Positions 8,523 through 15,811 of a stretch of 64,000 nt of DNA are shown here, one piece after another. Position numbers and translations under genes: made by a program. Numbering within the stretch: position 1 is the stretch's first letter; each line of letters begins with the position of its first letter. Source of the DNA: a virus; the IMG/VR virus record IMGVR_UViG_3300031576_001126, positions 1 to 64,000 of that record; one strand, written 5' to 3'. Below the pieces are notes generated by a model. The model saw only the letters and a program-made list of their open reading frames with translations. It did not search any database and was not told the origin of the DNA.

Positions 8523-9967
8523 ATTGTTAACCTATTATAAATTTTGTCCACGAGAATGTTCCATGTGAAATTTTCTATTATATTTTGTCTTAGCTTTTCT
8601 GCTTTTTCTTTTGCCTGCCCATAGTTTTCATAAACAAATTTCATTGTTTCTCTGAGTTGTTGAATTCCTTTTTCGCCGATTACGGCAAAGTCCATATTGT
8701 CGTAGTAGCTTGAAATTTTTAATATTTCTTTTATTTCTTGTGATTTTGAATCATATCCTTCAATATCTATTAAATAGCTATTATCGTCATTAAGATAATC
8801 AAGTTGTCCAGTGCATCTGGTCATTATGACCGGAATCCCGCAAGCTCCAGCTTCGAGTCCGGGAAGGCAGTATCCTTCTCCACGGCTGGGCAACGCAAAA
8901 GCGTTGCTGATATTATAAATTAACGGCATATCATCTTCATCTATGGCTTGACCGACATGGACAATATGTGGAGGCTTTTCTGTATTTTTTGAATATTTAA
9001 GGATATAATCTTTTATTTGTCGTCTTATAACATCTATATCTTCTTGAGTTGATCTTCCCCAGTTTCTTGAAACAATTAATAATGTCACATCATCTTTGCT
9101 TGAGAATTCTTTTAAATAAGATTTAAACAATATATCGTGACCTTTTCTTAAACTCCACCCAAATACGGACAAGAATACAAATCCTTTTGTTTTTATCTGT
9201 AATTTGTTTTTTTGTTCTTGAATCAATTCAAATGGTCTGTATCTTTCTATATCAACTCCAAGTGGCATATGATAAGCTGGAGGTCTTAATCCCGCTTCTT
9301 TAAATATTTGCATATTATGCAAACTTGGAATCCAAACCTCATCTGCATTTTGACATTTTGCCAAAAAACTGGGAGGAACAGCATTGCTTTCTATCATTGA
9401 AAAAAGAATTTTTCTTCCTTTTCTTGGAAAAAATTTCGGAGGCATAATAGCCCAAACAGATGTGGCATCATCAGAAACCTTATTTTTAAGCATTTCATTT
9501 AATGCTGGTGTTATTTTTAATTTTGATCTAAGTTTTTCAATTCCACCAAGCCCGGCTAATTCGTGTTGTATTTTTAAGTCTTTTTTCAGATAAAGTCTTT
9601 CAAGGCTTTCTCTGTTCATTTTTCCATATCCGCCAACATCGCTAGATGGTCCAGCCCACCAAATTTCTTTGGTGGCATTTGAATTTATTTTCGGGTATTC
9701 TTTTGTTGATGATATGGATTCTTCAACTTCTCCAAAAGAAACAATATCAGAATTAGCTGTTTCTGTTTTATTTTCATTTTTTTGATCTATTCCATCTTCA
9801 GGCCATGGAATAAAAACTCCATTTTTTATAGCAGTTTTCAAGGATTCAGAAAGATCAATTTCTTCTTGAGTAAAAGCTATCTTTTTATCAGGATCAAAAG
9901 AAATTCTTCTATTTTTCAACTCAGAAAAGGAATAGTTTTTTCCGGAAATATTTTTAAAATTACTCAT
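8519..9967 (-). CDS. Glycosyltransferase family 4 (GT-B fold)
   Basis: 482 residues from the ATG at 9967. An in-frame ATG at 10048 would overlap the upstream gene and has no ribosome binding site. After an N-terminal extension of ~95 residues without recognised similarity, the GT-B N-domain starts at KEIWWAGPSSDVGGYGK (about residue 100) with its glycine-rich loop. The C-domain starts around FVFLSVFGWSLRKGHD and carries the GT4 signature EGYCLPGLEAGACGIPVI, with the two glutamates of the E-x7-E motif that hold the nucleotide-sugar ribose. The enzyme would transfer a sugar from a nucleotide donor and retain the anomeric configuration. Cytoplasmic; no membrane segment. Its place beside fibre genes and a sulfotransferase suggests virion-protein glycosylation or alteration of host glycans. 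Donor and acceptor are unknown. Confidence 0.92.
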   Translation of the reverse strand: MSNFKNISGKNYSFSELKNRRISFDPDKKIAFTQEEIDLSESLKTAIKNGVFIPWPEDGIDQKNENKTETANSDIVSFGEVEESISSTKEYPKINSNATKEIWWAGPSSDVGGYGKMNRESLERLYLKKDLKIQHELAGLGGIEKLRSKLKITPALNEMLKNKVSDDATSVWAIMPPKFFPRKGRKILFSMIESNAVPPSFLAKCQNADEVWIPSLHNMQIFKEAGLRPPAYHMPLGVDIERYRPFELIQEQKNKLQIKTKGFVFLSVFGWSLRKGHDILFKSYLKEFSSKDDVTLLIVSRNWGRSTQEDIDVIRRQIKDYILKYSKNTEKPPHIVHVGQAIDEDDMPLIYNISNAFALPSRGEGYCLPGLEAGACGIPVIMTRCTGQLDYLNDDNSYLIDIEGYDSKSQEIKEILKISSYYDNMDFAVIGEKGIQQLRETMKFVYENYGQAKEKAEKLRQNIIENFTWNILVDKIYNRLTI

Positions 9968-10016
9968 GTTTTTTACTCTTTGGTTTAAGAAGGTTTCGTC
10001 TGAAGACGAGAGTAGT

Positions 10017-10223
10017 TCATTCTGCGTTATACCAATCCTCAAGAACATCGGCTGATTTTTGAATCATAAAGCATATTCTATCTTGAATTTCTTCTAATGT
10101 TCCTTCAATTGTTACTGCATCACCAAGCGGTTCCTTTGGTTTGTTTTTGATAAGTTTATCATGATAGTTATCACGTATTGTTAAATCCATTTTGATAATG
10201 GCTTTGTATTTTAGGTTATCCAT
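10017..10223 (-). CDS. 68-residue protein of unknown function
   Basis: A short acidic protein from the ATG at 10223, first gene of the leftward run. Residues ~35-68 (VTIEGTLEEIQDRICFMIQ and on) look like one beta strand and a helix. No membrane segment or known motif. The ribosome binding site is weak (GGAAAGT at a long spacing). The gene lies between the divergent intergenic region and the glycosyltransferase with a 49-base gap, which supports a real gene, but function is unknown. Confidence 0.7.
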   Translation of the reverse strand: MDNLKYKAIIKMDLTIRDNYHDKLIKNKPKEPLGDAVTIEGTLEEIQDRICFMIQKSADVLEDWYNAE

Positions 10224-10308
10224 AAAAATGACTTTCCATCAACTTGTTTATTATACGAGAAACCAGGAGAAACGGCATAACTTTTCGTATTTATAAATGG
10301 AGATTTCA
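10224..10308. promoter_or_regulatory. Divergent intergenic region with a minus-strand -10 box
   Basis: Leftward and rightward gene runs diverge here. On the minus strand 10255-10250 reads TATAAT, a perfect sigma70 -10 hexamer about 30 bases upstream of the ATG at 10223; no good -35 hexamer is at 16-18 bases, so the promoter may need an activator. On the plus strand TATAAA at 10293 is too close to the start at 10309 to be its promoter with confidence. Confidence 0.35.
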
Positions 10309-10854
10309 ATGGAAGAGCAATGGGTTGTAAAAAATAATACTAAAGGCATACTTCTTTTCCCAAAGAATAAGATAAAATTTAACTTCTTTGGACAAGAAAA
10401 AGAATTGTGTTTTTTTACAAATAAAACGGTGTCTGAATTGGAAAAGGATGAAGAAGTAAAAATAAATTTAGCACATAATAACATAATTACTGTTTCTAAA
10501 ACCACGAGAGAAGAAAAAAAAGAAAATGAAATATATTCACAAATAAAAGAATTAAAAGACTTAATTATAAATTCAAATCAGAAAATAACACCGCAACAAA
10601 GTATGAATGTTGATATGGAAAGTATTGCAAAAGCAATAAGCAAAGAGATAAATATCAAATTAAATATAGTCTCCGGCGCTGAAAATGTCGTATTCTTAAA
10701 AGAAGAAGAAAGAATGCGTGAAGATATTTTGAAACAATTTGTGTTAAAAAACAGAGATAATTCTGAGAAAAATATTAAACATTTTGGTCAAGAAAAAAAA
10801 GTAGATAATGAAAGCGAAGGTAATGAAAAATTATTGGAAGATATAGATATATGA
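10309..10854 (+). CDS. Coiled-coil protein of unknown function
   Basis: 181 residues from the ATG at 10309, chosen because GGAG lies 8 bases upstream; the ATG at 10297 has no such site and its own codons supply the GGAG. Residues 1-55 form a small beta-rich head (KGILLFPKNKIKFNFFGQE). Residues 60-160 are charged and helical, with QIKELKDLI typical of a coiled coil. The C-terminus is acidic. It is the first gene of the long rightward run, and the next gene encodes an actin-like ATPase, so it could be a filament partner, adaptor or virion scaffold protein; this is only context. Confidence 0.85.
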   Translation: MEEQWVVKNNTKGILLFPKNKIKFNFFGQEKELCFFTNKTVSELEKDEEVKINLAHNNIITVSKTTREEKKENEIYSQIKELKDLIINSNQKITPQQSMNVDMESIAKAISKEINIKLNIVSGAENVVFLKEEERMREDILKQFVLKNRDNSEKNIKHFGQEKKVDNESEGNEKLLEDIDI

Positions 10855-10859
10855 ATTAT

Positions 10860-10898
10860 GTGAACTACTCTCTCCTGCCTAAAGGCAGAAGTCTTTTT
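10860..10898 (+). repeat. GC-rich border hairpin, copy 2; possible terminator
   Basis: GTGAACTAC at 10860-10868 is followed by a stem of 10872-10879 with 10884-10891 around a TAAA loop (one mismatch) and then TCTTTTT. It begins five bases after the TGA of the preceding gene. The T-run makes it a credible intrinsic terminator for that gene. The GTGAACTAC lead and the position just past a stop codon match copy 1 on the opposite strand. Confidence 0.65.
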
Positions 10899-10946
10899 GA
10901 GCAAGAAGGATAAACAAGAGATATTTCTTATATAGGAGTTAGAATT

Positions 10947-12059
10947 ATGTGTGCAGTAGGGGTGGACTATGGGACGAGTATACTTGTTTCGGCCAGAAAA
11001 AATGACGAGGGGAAAACCATTGTTAAAAGTGAAAGAAATTGTTTTATTGATCTAGACATGGATTTTTTGGACATGGTGGAAAAATCAGAATATAAATATA
11101 TAATTGAAGAAGAAAATAGTGAAAAAAAGTTATATGTAATTGGAAAAGATTCTATGATTTTGGACAATCTTTATTCATCTAAGGATATAAATGGAAATAA
11201 AACAAGTCGTTTAAGACGGCCTATGGCTTCGATGGTGATTAACAGCAAAACTGAAAAGATGGCGATAAAAATGTTAAAACATATGATTCAGGGTTTGGTC
11301 GGGAAGCCTAAATATGATGATGAAATTTGTGTAATCAGTATTCCTTCATCATCCTTGGATGGAACAATAAACAATGCATTTCATGCAGGAATGTGCGAAA
11401 GTTTTATGAAAGAATTGGGATATAATGTTGTCTCTATTAATGAGGCTCTTGCTGTTGTTTATGCAACAAATCCAACAATTGAGGTCGATGATGAAAAAAT
11501 AAATATGACCGGGCTGGGAATAAGTTGTGGTGGAGGCGGAATAAATGCCTGTTTAAGTTATAAATCAAAAGATATTGTTAGATTTTCTATTCCTAAAAGT
11601 GGAGACTGGATTGACCAGCAGGTTGCTTCGGTAACGCAACTTTCTTCATCGCAAGTTACTATGATAAAAGAAAAAAAATCCAGAGAAAAATTGTTGGATT
11701 TGTCTAAACCAAATTTTGAAAATGAAATTTTATCCGCAATATATTTTTATTATAAAGAACTTATAACAATTGTTGTGCGTGAATTTAAAAATGCTTTAAT
11801 TAAAGAAAAAATAAATTTTGAATATCCTTTGGAAATTATTATTTCCGGAGGAACATCTTTACCGGAAGGTTTTGATGTTTTATTCAAACAAGTGGTGGAC
11901 GAAATAAAATGGCCATTAGAAATAAAAAACATTAGAAGAGCGCAAGATCCACTTACCGCAACTGCAATTGGTTGTTTGACGGCTGCGTTGTCAAAAGAAA
12001 AGAAAAGCAAAGAACAAAAAACCGAAACAGAGAATCAGCAGGAAGAAAAAAATGTCTAA
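10947..12059 (+). CDS. Actin/Hsp70-superfamily ATPase (ParM/MreB-like)
   Basis: 370 residues, ATG after AGGAGTTAGAATT. Residues 4-11 (VGVDYGTS) are the phosphate-1 loop with its Asp. Residues 164-174 (INEALAVVYAT) match the connect-1 helix. Residues 189-200 (GLGISCGGGGIN) sit where phosphate-2 is expected, but the usual acidic residue is replaced (Ser-Cys before the glycines). Residues 297-309 (IIISGGTSLPEGF) are the adenosine loop. The last ~25 residues are a Lys/Glu/Gln tail. Members polymerise (ParM, MreB, phage Alp) or act as chaperones (Hsp70). It overlaps the next gene by 8 bases and lies before neck genes, so a role in DNA or virion positioning, or in assembly, is possible. The altered phosphate-2 motif leaves ATP hydrolysis uncertain. 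Confidence 0.85.
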   Translation: MCAVGVDYGTSILVSARKNDEGKTIVKSERNCFIDLDMDFLDMVEKSEYKYIIEEENSEKKLYVIGKDSMILDNLYSSKDINGNKTSRLRRPMASMVINSKTEKMAIKMLKHMIQGLVGKPKYDDEICVISIPSSSLDGTINNAFHAGMCESFMKELGYNVVSINEALAVVYATNPTIEVDDEKINMTGLGISCGGGGINACLSYKSKDIVRFSIPKSGDWIDQQVASVTQLSSSQVTMIKEKKSREKLLDLSKPNFENEILSAIYFYYKELITIVVREFKNALIKEKINFEYPLEIIISGGTSLPEGFDVLFKQVVDEIKWPLEIKNIRRAQDPLTATAIGCLTAALSKEKKSKEQKTETENQQEEKNV

Positions 12060-12618
12060 TTTTATAAAAAATATACTAATGCCTAGTAGAAAAAACAAAG
12101 TTTTAATAATAAAAGAAAGAAGAAATAATACTTTTAGAGAATATAGACTAGAAGGAAAATCTTCTCCTGCCGATAATATTATTGAACTTCCCAATTATCA
12201 GTTTTTTTTTGAAATATATAATGATAAAAAAATATTCCTTGAAAATTACAATTCCTTTCTTCCCTGGATTGATAGAAAAAATGTTATCTGGAGAAATCAA
12301 GAATCAGACTCTACTAAACCTGATTTTCATAAAGAATATAAAAAAGATAAGAATGCTTCTTTAGGCACTGTGTTTAATAATAAAACAGCAAAAAAAGTTG
12401 TCCTTGAAAACGAATATTTTAGATATTATGCAAAAGATTATAGAATTGTGTTAAAATATGTTAATATAAATAAAATAGAAGTTATTGAAGAATTATCTCC
12501 AGATAAATATATACCGCCAGCATTGGGATATAAACCAGATCATATCAAAAAAGACAATTTGTCAGAAGAAGAAGGTTTTGAAAAAAATTTGTCTGATCCC
12601 TTTGAAAAATTGGATTAG
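12052..12618 (+). CDS. Protein of unknown function translationally coupled to the actin-like ATPase
   Basis: 188 residues. The ATG overlaps the last codons of the ATPase gene by 8 bases and has GGAAG upstream, so the two are probably made together. Basic N-terminus (FIKNILMPSRKNKVLIIKE), then an aromatic-rich beta-like middle (NYQFFFEIYNDKKIF, then NSFLPWIDRKNVIW) and an acidic C-terminus. No membrane segment or recognised domain. It ends with TAG. Coupling suggests an adaptor or regulator of the filament/ATPase, or a head-neck component; neither is shown by sequence alone. Confidence 0.85.
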   Translation: MSNFIKNILMPSRKNKVLIIKERRNNTFREYRLEGKSSPADNIIELPNYQFFFEIYNDKKIFLENYNSFLPWIDRKNVIWRNQESDSTKPDFHKEYKKDKNASLGTVFNNKTAKKVVLENEYFRYYAKDYRIVLKYVNINKIEVIEELSPDKYIPPALGYKPDHIKKDNLSEEEGFEKNLSDPFEKLD

Positions 12619-12696
12619 CTGGCTGGTATTCGTGATAAAAGGATTTTTTCTACAATCTCCAGAAAATATAATTGATATATTTGTGGAGAAAAAACA

Positions 12697-13203
12697 ATGG
12701 CCCAATATTGTTCTATAAGTGATTTGCAAAGCATTCTTCCATCCAATGTTATCATTGGTACTAATGCCCTTGAAGAAAACACAACAATTATAGAAGATGA
12801 TGCCTTGAGCTTTATAAATTTTGCATCCAACATAATTGATGGAGCCATTAATAATATATATAGAGTGCCTTTGTTGACTTATAAAAGAGTTGATCTTACA
12901 ACTCTTATTCCAACTTTCACAGTAGATTTCCCAGAACCAATTAGATTGATTTGTAGTCGTTTAGCTGCCGGACAACTTTATGACGAGGTTATCAATGCAA
13001 ATCAAGAACCCAACATTTCCGAATGGGGTCAAAATATGAGAAATTTGGCTTATGATGATTTACAAAGAATAGCTTCTGGTCAAACTCTTTTAAAAGGACA
13101 AACTTTTGCGGGGCAAAGATTTAGAAGACAAGAGCTTCTTGATGATCCAAGACTTTCAAGACCTGGCGAAATGAATTTACCGTCTAGAAATCCTGGGAAA
13201 TAA
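12697..13203 (+). CDS. Head-tail connector, DUF1320 (Mu gp36-like)
   Basis: 168 residues, with GGAG upstream of the ATG. The N-terminus AQYCSISDLQSIL and the helix ASNIIDGAINNIYRVPLL follow the pattern of DUF1320/gp6-type connectors: a Tyr-Cys start, a helix carrying Asp, then 'YRVPL'. A later helix (ICSRLAAGQLYDEV) is also typical. The C-terminal ~45 residues (from GQTFAGQRFRRQELL) are polar and extended. Proteins of this group form a ring under the portal that joins head and tail. The next genes (a small unknown and a tail-completion candidate) fit a neck module. No portal or capsid gene is in the window. Confidence 0.8.
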   Translation: MAQYCSISDLQSILPSNVIIGTNALEENTTIIEDDALSFINFASNIIDGAINNIYRVPLLTYKRVDLTTLIPTFTVDFPEPIRLICSRLAAGQLYDEVINANQEPNISEWGQNMRNLAYDDLQRIASGQTLLKGQTFAGQRFRRQELLDDPRLSRPGEMNLPSRNPGK

Positions 13204-13219
13204 TGTTAGGACTTGACTC

Positions 13220-13519
13220 ATGGAAGATATTCAAGAATTTAAAGATATTTCAAGTGCTGTTGAAAAATTCCAGGCATGCATGAATAATGATGATGAATCA
13301 TTTTATAAAAATATGCCATTGAATTTAGGAGATATGATGGTCTCTGAAGAAGAAATTGTTGGCAAAAACACAGGAGATGTAGAAAGAAAAAACTTTATGG
13401 ATTTCGATTATTTTGATCTTAAAGAACAAAACAAATTAACAAAAGAACAAATTGAAAGAGTAGAACAATTTCAAAAAGTGAAATATTGCATTAGGGTTTC
13501 TGGAATAGATAGACTATAG
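13220..13519 (+). CDS. Small acidic protein of unknown function in the neck module
   Basis: 99 residues, ATG after AGGACTTGACTC. Acidic, Met- and Phe-rich, with no recognised domain. Residues ~55-95 (FMDFDYFDLKEQNKLTKEQI) look helical. It sits 16 bases after the connector gene and 10 bases before the tail-completion candidate, so it is probably a neck or assembly component. Confidence 0.8.
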   Translation: MEDIQEFKDISSAVEKFQACMNNDDESFYKNMPLNLGDMMVSEEEIVGKNTGDVERKNFMDFDYFDLKEQNKLTKEQIERVEQFQKVKYCIRVSGIDRL

Positions 13520-13529
13520 GCGGTTTTTG

Positions 13530-14321
13530 ATGAGTGTTTATTTTTTAACACAAGCAATGATCGATAGATTAAGATGTTTTTTTATGGCCGAATCACATTT
13601 TACTCAAACTGCCTTGGCTGGAGATGATGAAGTTAAAGTTGATACTACGGAACATTTCGGCATTCAAGCATTAAGAAAGGATTTCAAAGATTGTCTTATT
13701 TGGGATAACACAACAAAAGGACGGCTTATTTCTACGGGTTATGAAGGTGCCGATGCTAATATCATAAAGGGCGTTAGTAATAATAAAATATTTCTTGAAA
13801 ACCCATTAACAAGGGATTTTCTTTTGACGAATGAGCCTATTGTAATTAGAGCTCCCGGTGGGACAAGAATAAGATCTATAACTCTTGGAGATATTCGAGT
13901 AGAATTAAAATATCCTGCTATAATTATAGAACCTAAAGGCAAAACAATAGAATTTACCACATTCTCAGGAACAACAGAAACCGTAACCATAGATTTTATC
14001 GTCTATGTTAAAGATGATAAAACACAAGATTCTACAAGAACTCTATTAAAGGTGGTTGATACTCTTGAATTTATATTGATGACGAATTTGCATATTGCTC
14101 CAGCTAATAGCACATATGCTTTTGAAGTAACAAGCAAAGCTCATGTAAAAACAATAGATTATGGAGTTATTGCCAAAGGTAGTGAATTTGTCAAAGCTGC
14201 AAGATTATCATGGCAAGCGGATATGTATTTTTGGAGAAGCTATTTCAGCGCACAAAATTCTTCTTTGTCAGATGTTTCTTTGGATTTCGGAACTCTCGCA
14301 AGAAAAGAAGGATGCGAATAA
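13530..14321 (+). CDS. Putative neck / tail completion protein
   Basis: 263 residues from the ATG at 13530 with AGGCGG upstream; a TTG one codon earlier is open but not preferred. Mixed alpha-beta with many paired strands: a pyrophosphate-like loop (RAPGGTRIRSITLGDI), then IEFTTFSGTTETVTIDFIVY, and a helix DSTRTLLKVVDTLEFILM typical of tail terminator or joining proteins, where a beta sheet packs on one long helix. Position between the connector and the tail tube fits. Larger than lambda gpU or SPP1 gp17, so it may carry an extra domain. Assignment is from context and pattern, not from a clear signature. Confidence 0.6.
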   Translation: MSVYFLTQAMIDRLRCFFMAESHFTQTALAGDDEVKVDTTEHFGIQALRKDFKDCLIWDNTTKGRLISTGYEGADANIIKGVSNNKIFLENPLTRDFLLTNEPIVIRAPGGTRIRSITLGDIRVELKYPAIIIEPKGKTIEFTTFSGTTETVTIDFIVYVKDDKTQDSTRTLLKVVDTLEFILMTNLHIAPANSTYAFEVTSKAHVKTIDYGVIAKGSEFVKAARLSWQADMYFWRSYFSAQNSSLSDVSLDFGTLARKEGCE

Positions 14322-14324
14322 CAT

Positions 14325-14357
14325 GTCAACTACCTCCGCCTAAAGGCGGAGGCTTGC
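14325..14357. repeat. GC-rich border hairpin, copy 3
   Basis: GTCAACTAC at 14325-14333 leads into a perfect 8-bp stem (14333-14340 with 14345-14352) and TAAA loop, followed by CTTGC. It begins three bases after the TAA of the upstream gene. On the minus strand the order is GCAAG, hairpin, GTAGTTGAC, and it lies immediately downstream of the TnpB fragment, exactly where the right-end hairpin of an IS605-type element would sit. No T-run follows on the plus strand. Confidence 0.65.
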
Positions 14358-14725
14358 ATTGTCTCTAATATCTTTATTCCTAAAAACATTAAATTCACAC
14401 AATTGGTCTGTTGACTTAGACCTGCCCATAAAGTTTAATTTTCCATCTATTGGAAAATTAAACGATACAGGGAGTTTTCTGTTACTTCTTAATCCAATAT
14501 TTATACACGAATAACGACTTGAGAAGGAGAATCTGGAAATAATTTTCTACATTTATGGTAATTTTTATCATAAATAATCTTTTTATTTATATTATTTTTC
14601 AAATCTTTAAATATAAATTGAGACATAGAGTTCCAAATATTGGAATGTAATTGAAGAACCTTAATGATTTTAGTTAAATCATTTTGACAAGAAGTAGAGA
14701 GCTTGATGTTGTAAGTAACATTCAT
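14340..14725 (-). pseudogene. Broken TnpB (IS605 OrfB) N-terminal fragment
   Basis: From the ATG at 14725 an open frame of 74 residues starts like TnpB (MNVTYNIKLS) and ends in FPDSPSQVVIRV, matching the conserved 'LPSQMVVRAI'-type segment that closes the TnpB N-terminal region. A TAA follows at once, but the -1 frame stays open for about 50 more codons (LRSNRKLPVSFNF, then GKLNFMGRSKS) and stops inside the copy-3 hairpin. So the gene looks frameshifted and has lost its RuvC-type catalytic part and zinc ribbon. No ribosome binding site. Hairpins flank it on both sides (14325-14357 and 14826-14869), as in a decayed insertion element. A standalone short protein of 74 residues cannot be excluded. 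Confidence 0.55.
14433..14463. repeat. Perfect 13-bp inverted repeat
   Basis: Bases 14433-14445 (GTTTAATTTTCCA) pair perfectly with 14451-14463 around a TCTAT loop. It lies within the frameshifted part of the TnpB fragment. No T-run follows, so a terminator is unlikely; it may be a protein-binding palindrome or part of the element's structured RNA. Confidence 0.75.
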
Positions 14726-14784
14726 AATTACTATAATACGATAAATATTAGAGGAATACCTTTATTTTTTTTATAAATATGCTC

Positions 14785-14813
14785 TTGACAGAAGTGATTG
14801 AATATCGTATGTT
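14785..14813 (+). promoter_or_regulatory. Sigma70-type promoter for the 14876 gene
   Basis: A perfect -35 (TTGACA, 14785-14790), a 17-base spacer and a -10 of TATGTT (14808-14813). Start of transcription would be near 14820, leaving a leader of about 56 bases that is almost entirely the hairpin at 14826-14869. This is the best promoter seen in the window and gives the next gene its own control inside the late gene run. Confidence 0.7.
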
Positions 14814-14825
14814 ATTGAGAAAGGA

Positions 14826-14869
14826 GCGGCAATTCCTCTCCTGCCTAAAGGCAGGAGTCTCCTTGCCGC
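14826..14869 (+). promoter_or_regulatory. Leader hairpin between Shine-Dalgarno and start codon (border hairpin, copy 4)
   Basis: Two nested stems: GCGGCAA (14826-14832) with TTGCCGC (14863-14869), and CTCCTGCC (14838-14845) with GGCAGGAG (14850-14857) around TAAA, with 5-base internal loops. A strong AAAGGAG (14820-14826) lies at its 5' foot and ATTAAAATG follows its 3' foot. In line the spacing is far too long for initiation; when folded the hairpin would bring the site to within a few bases of the ATG, as described for T4 gene 38. It could also protect the mRNA 5' end. The inner stem and TAAA loop match copies 2 and 3. Confidence 0.55.
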
Positions 14870-14875
14870 ATTAAA

Positions 14876-15775
14876 ATGAAAGATATATTGTTTATTGCAG
14901 AATATTCTCCAGAAAATATTAAAATAGGTGAAAAATTAAAAGAATTAACAGATTGTAAATCGGCATTTGCTTTGTGGACAAATAAAATTTTAGAAAAATC
15001 AAAATATGATTATGAATCTATAATGAATAATTCATTAATAAGTGATTTTTATATCATAGAACACAATCCAAATTATGAAAAATTCTTGGCCAGCATTATA
15101 AATTTTGTAACGAAATATCCATTCGAACCTTCTGATATTTTTATTCGTGGATCTCTGTCTCAAATTTGGTCAATTAGTGTTGCTATGGAATCTTTTCTGT
15201 CCAATACAAATCTCCATATAATATTAGATCATTTTGAAAGACCATTGGAAGAATTTGAGAAAAAAGTATTGGAAATAACCTCTTCTATTTTTGCAATGGG
15301 TCCAAATGCTTTTATTGAAGAATACTCAAATAAAACTATAAATATATTTAACAAATTTCAATCAAATAATTTTGTAAAAATACCAGATTTTATGTTCAAT
15401 TCTTCGGATAGAAAACATATAAAAACGATAATAAGCAACAACGATAACTACTTAAAATACAAAGAATCATATAAAAATTATGATATAAGCTGTATAAACA
15501 TGGATTTGTGTCCAGAAAATGAACTTTCCTTATATTTGATGTTGTCTGGTTATATTTTGGATGGTTCTGAAGATAATGAATTTGGAATTATTCTTAAAAA
15601 AATGGGGAAAGCAATTATATCGGATTTTAATAAATTAGATGAAGGATATGATCATAATTTTGAAGAATTAGAAGACAAGAGCCTGGAGGAATATGCCGAA
15701 TATATTGTGGAAATAATTTTAAAAAATATAAGCACAAAAAAAGGTGAAATCATAAAGGGTCACGAAATAAATTAA
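14876..15775 (+). CDS. Moron-like gene of unknown function
   Basis: 299 residues, Lys/Ile/Asn-rich and more AT-rich than its neighbours. The N-terminus (KDILFIAEYSPENIKIGEKL) and the middle (HIILDHFERPLEEFEKKVL) suggest alternating strands and helices of a Rossmann-like fold; a weak likeness to the N-domain of GT-B glycosyltransferases is possible, but no motif proves it. The last ~70 residues are acidic and helical. It has its own promoter and leader hairpin, lies beside the TnpB fragment and interrupts the neck-tail order, which together fit a late-acquired accessory (moron) gene. The start is set by the ATG right after the hairpin. Confidence 0.85.
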   Translation: MKDILFIAEYSPENIKIGEKLKELTDCKSAFALWTNKILEKSKYDYESIMNNSLISDFYIIEHNPNYEKFLASIINFVTKYPFEPSDIFIRGSLSQIWSISVAMESFLSNTNLHIILDHFERPLEEFEKKVLEITSSIFAMGPNAFIEEYSNKTINIFNKFQSNNFVKIPDFMFNSSDRKHIKTIISNNDNYLKYKESYKNYDISCINMDLCPENELSLYLMLSGYILDGSEDNEFGIILKKMGKAIISDFNKLDEGYDHNFEELEDKSLEEYAEYIVEIILKNISTKKGEIIKGHEIN

Positions 15776-15811
15776 GTGTAATTGCAAGAGTGAGTAAAAG
15801 GAGTTTTTAAT

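Noticed and set aside
10009-10048. Upstream ATG at 10048 as start of the glycosyltransferase
   Set aside because: It overlaps the preceding gene by 32 bases and has no ribosome binding site; the ATG at 9967 fits the gene spacing better.
10897-10925. Promoter TTGAGC-17-GATATT before the actin-like gene
   Set aside because: Both hexamers are weak, and transcription would start almost on the ribosome binding site.
14322-14875. tRNA gene in the large gap
   Set aside because: The stems are simple hairpins or long palindromes; no cloverleaf with a T-loop or anticodon arm could be drawn.
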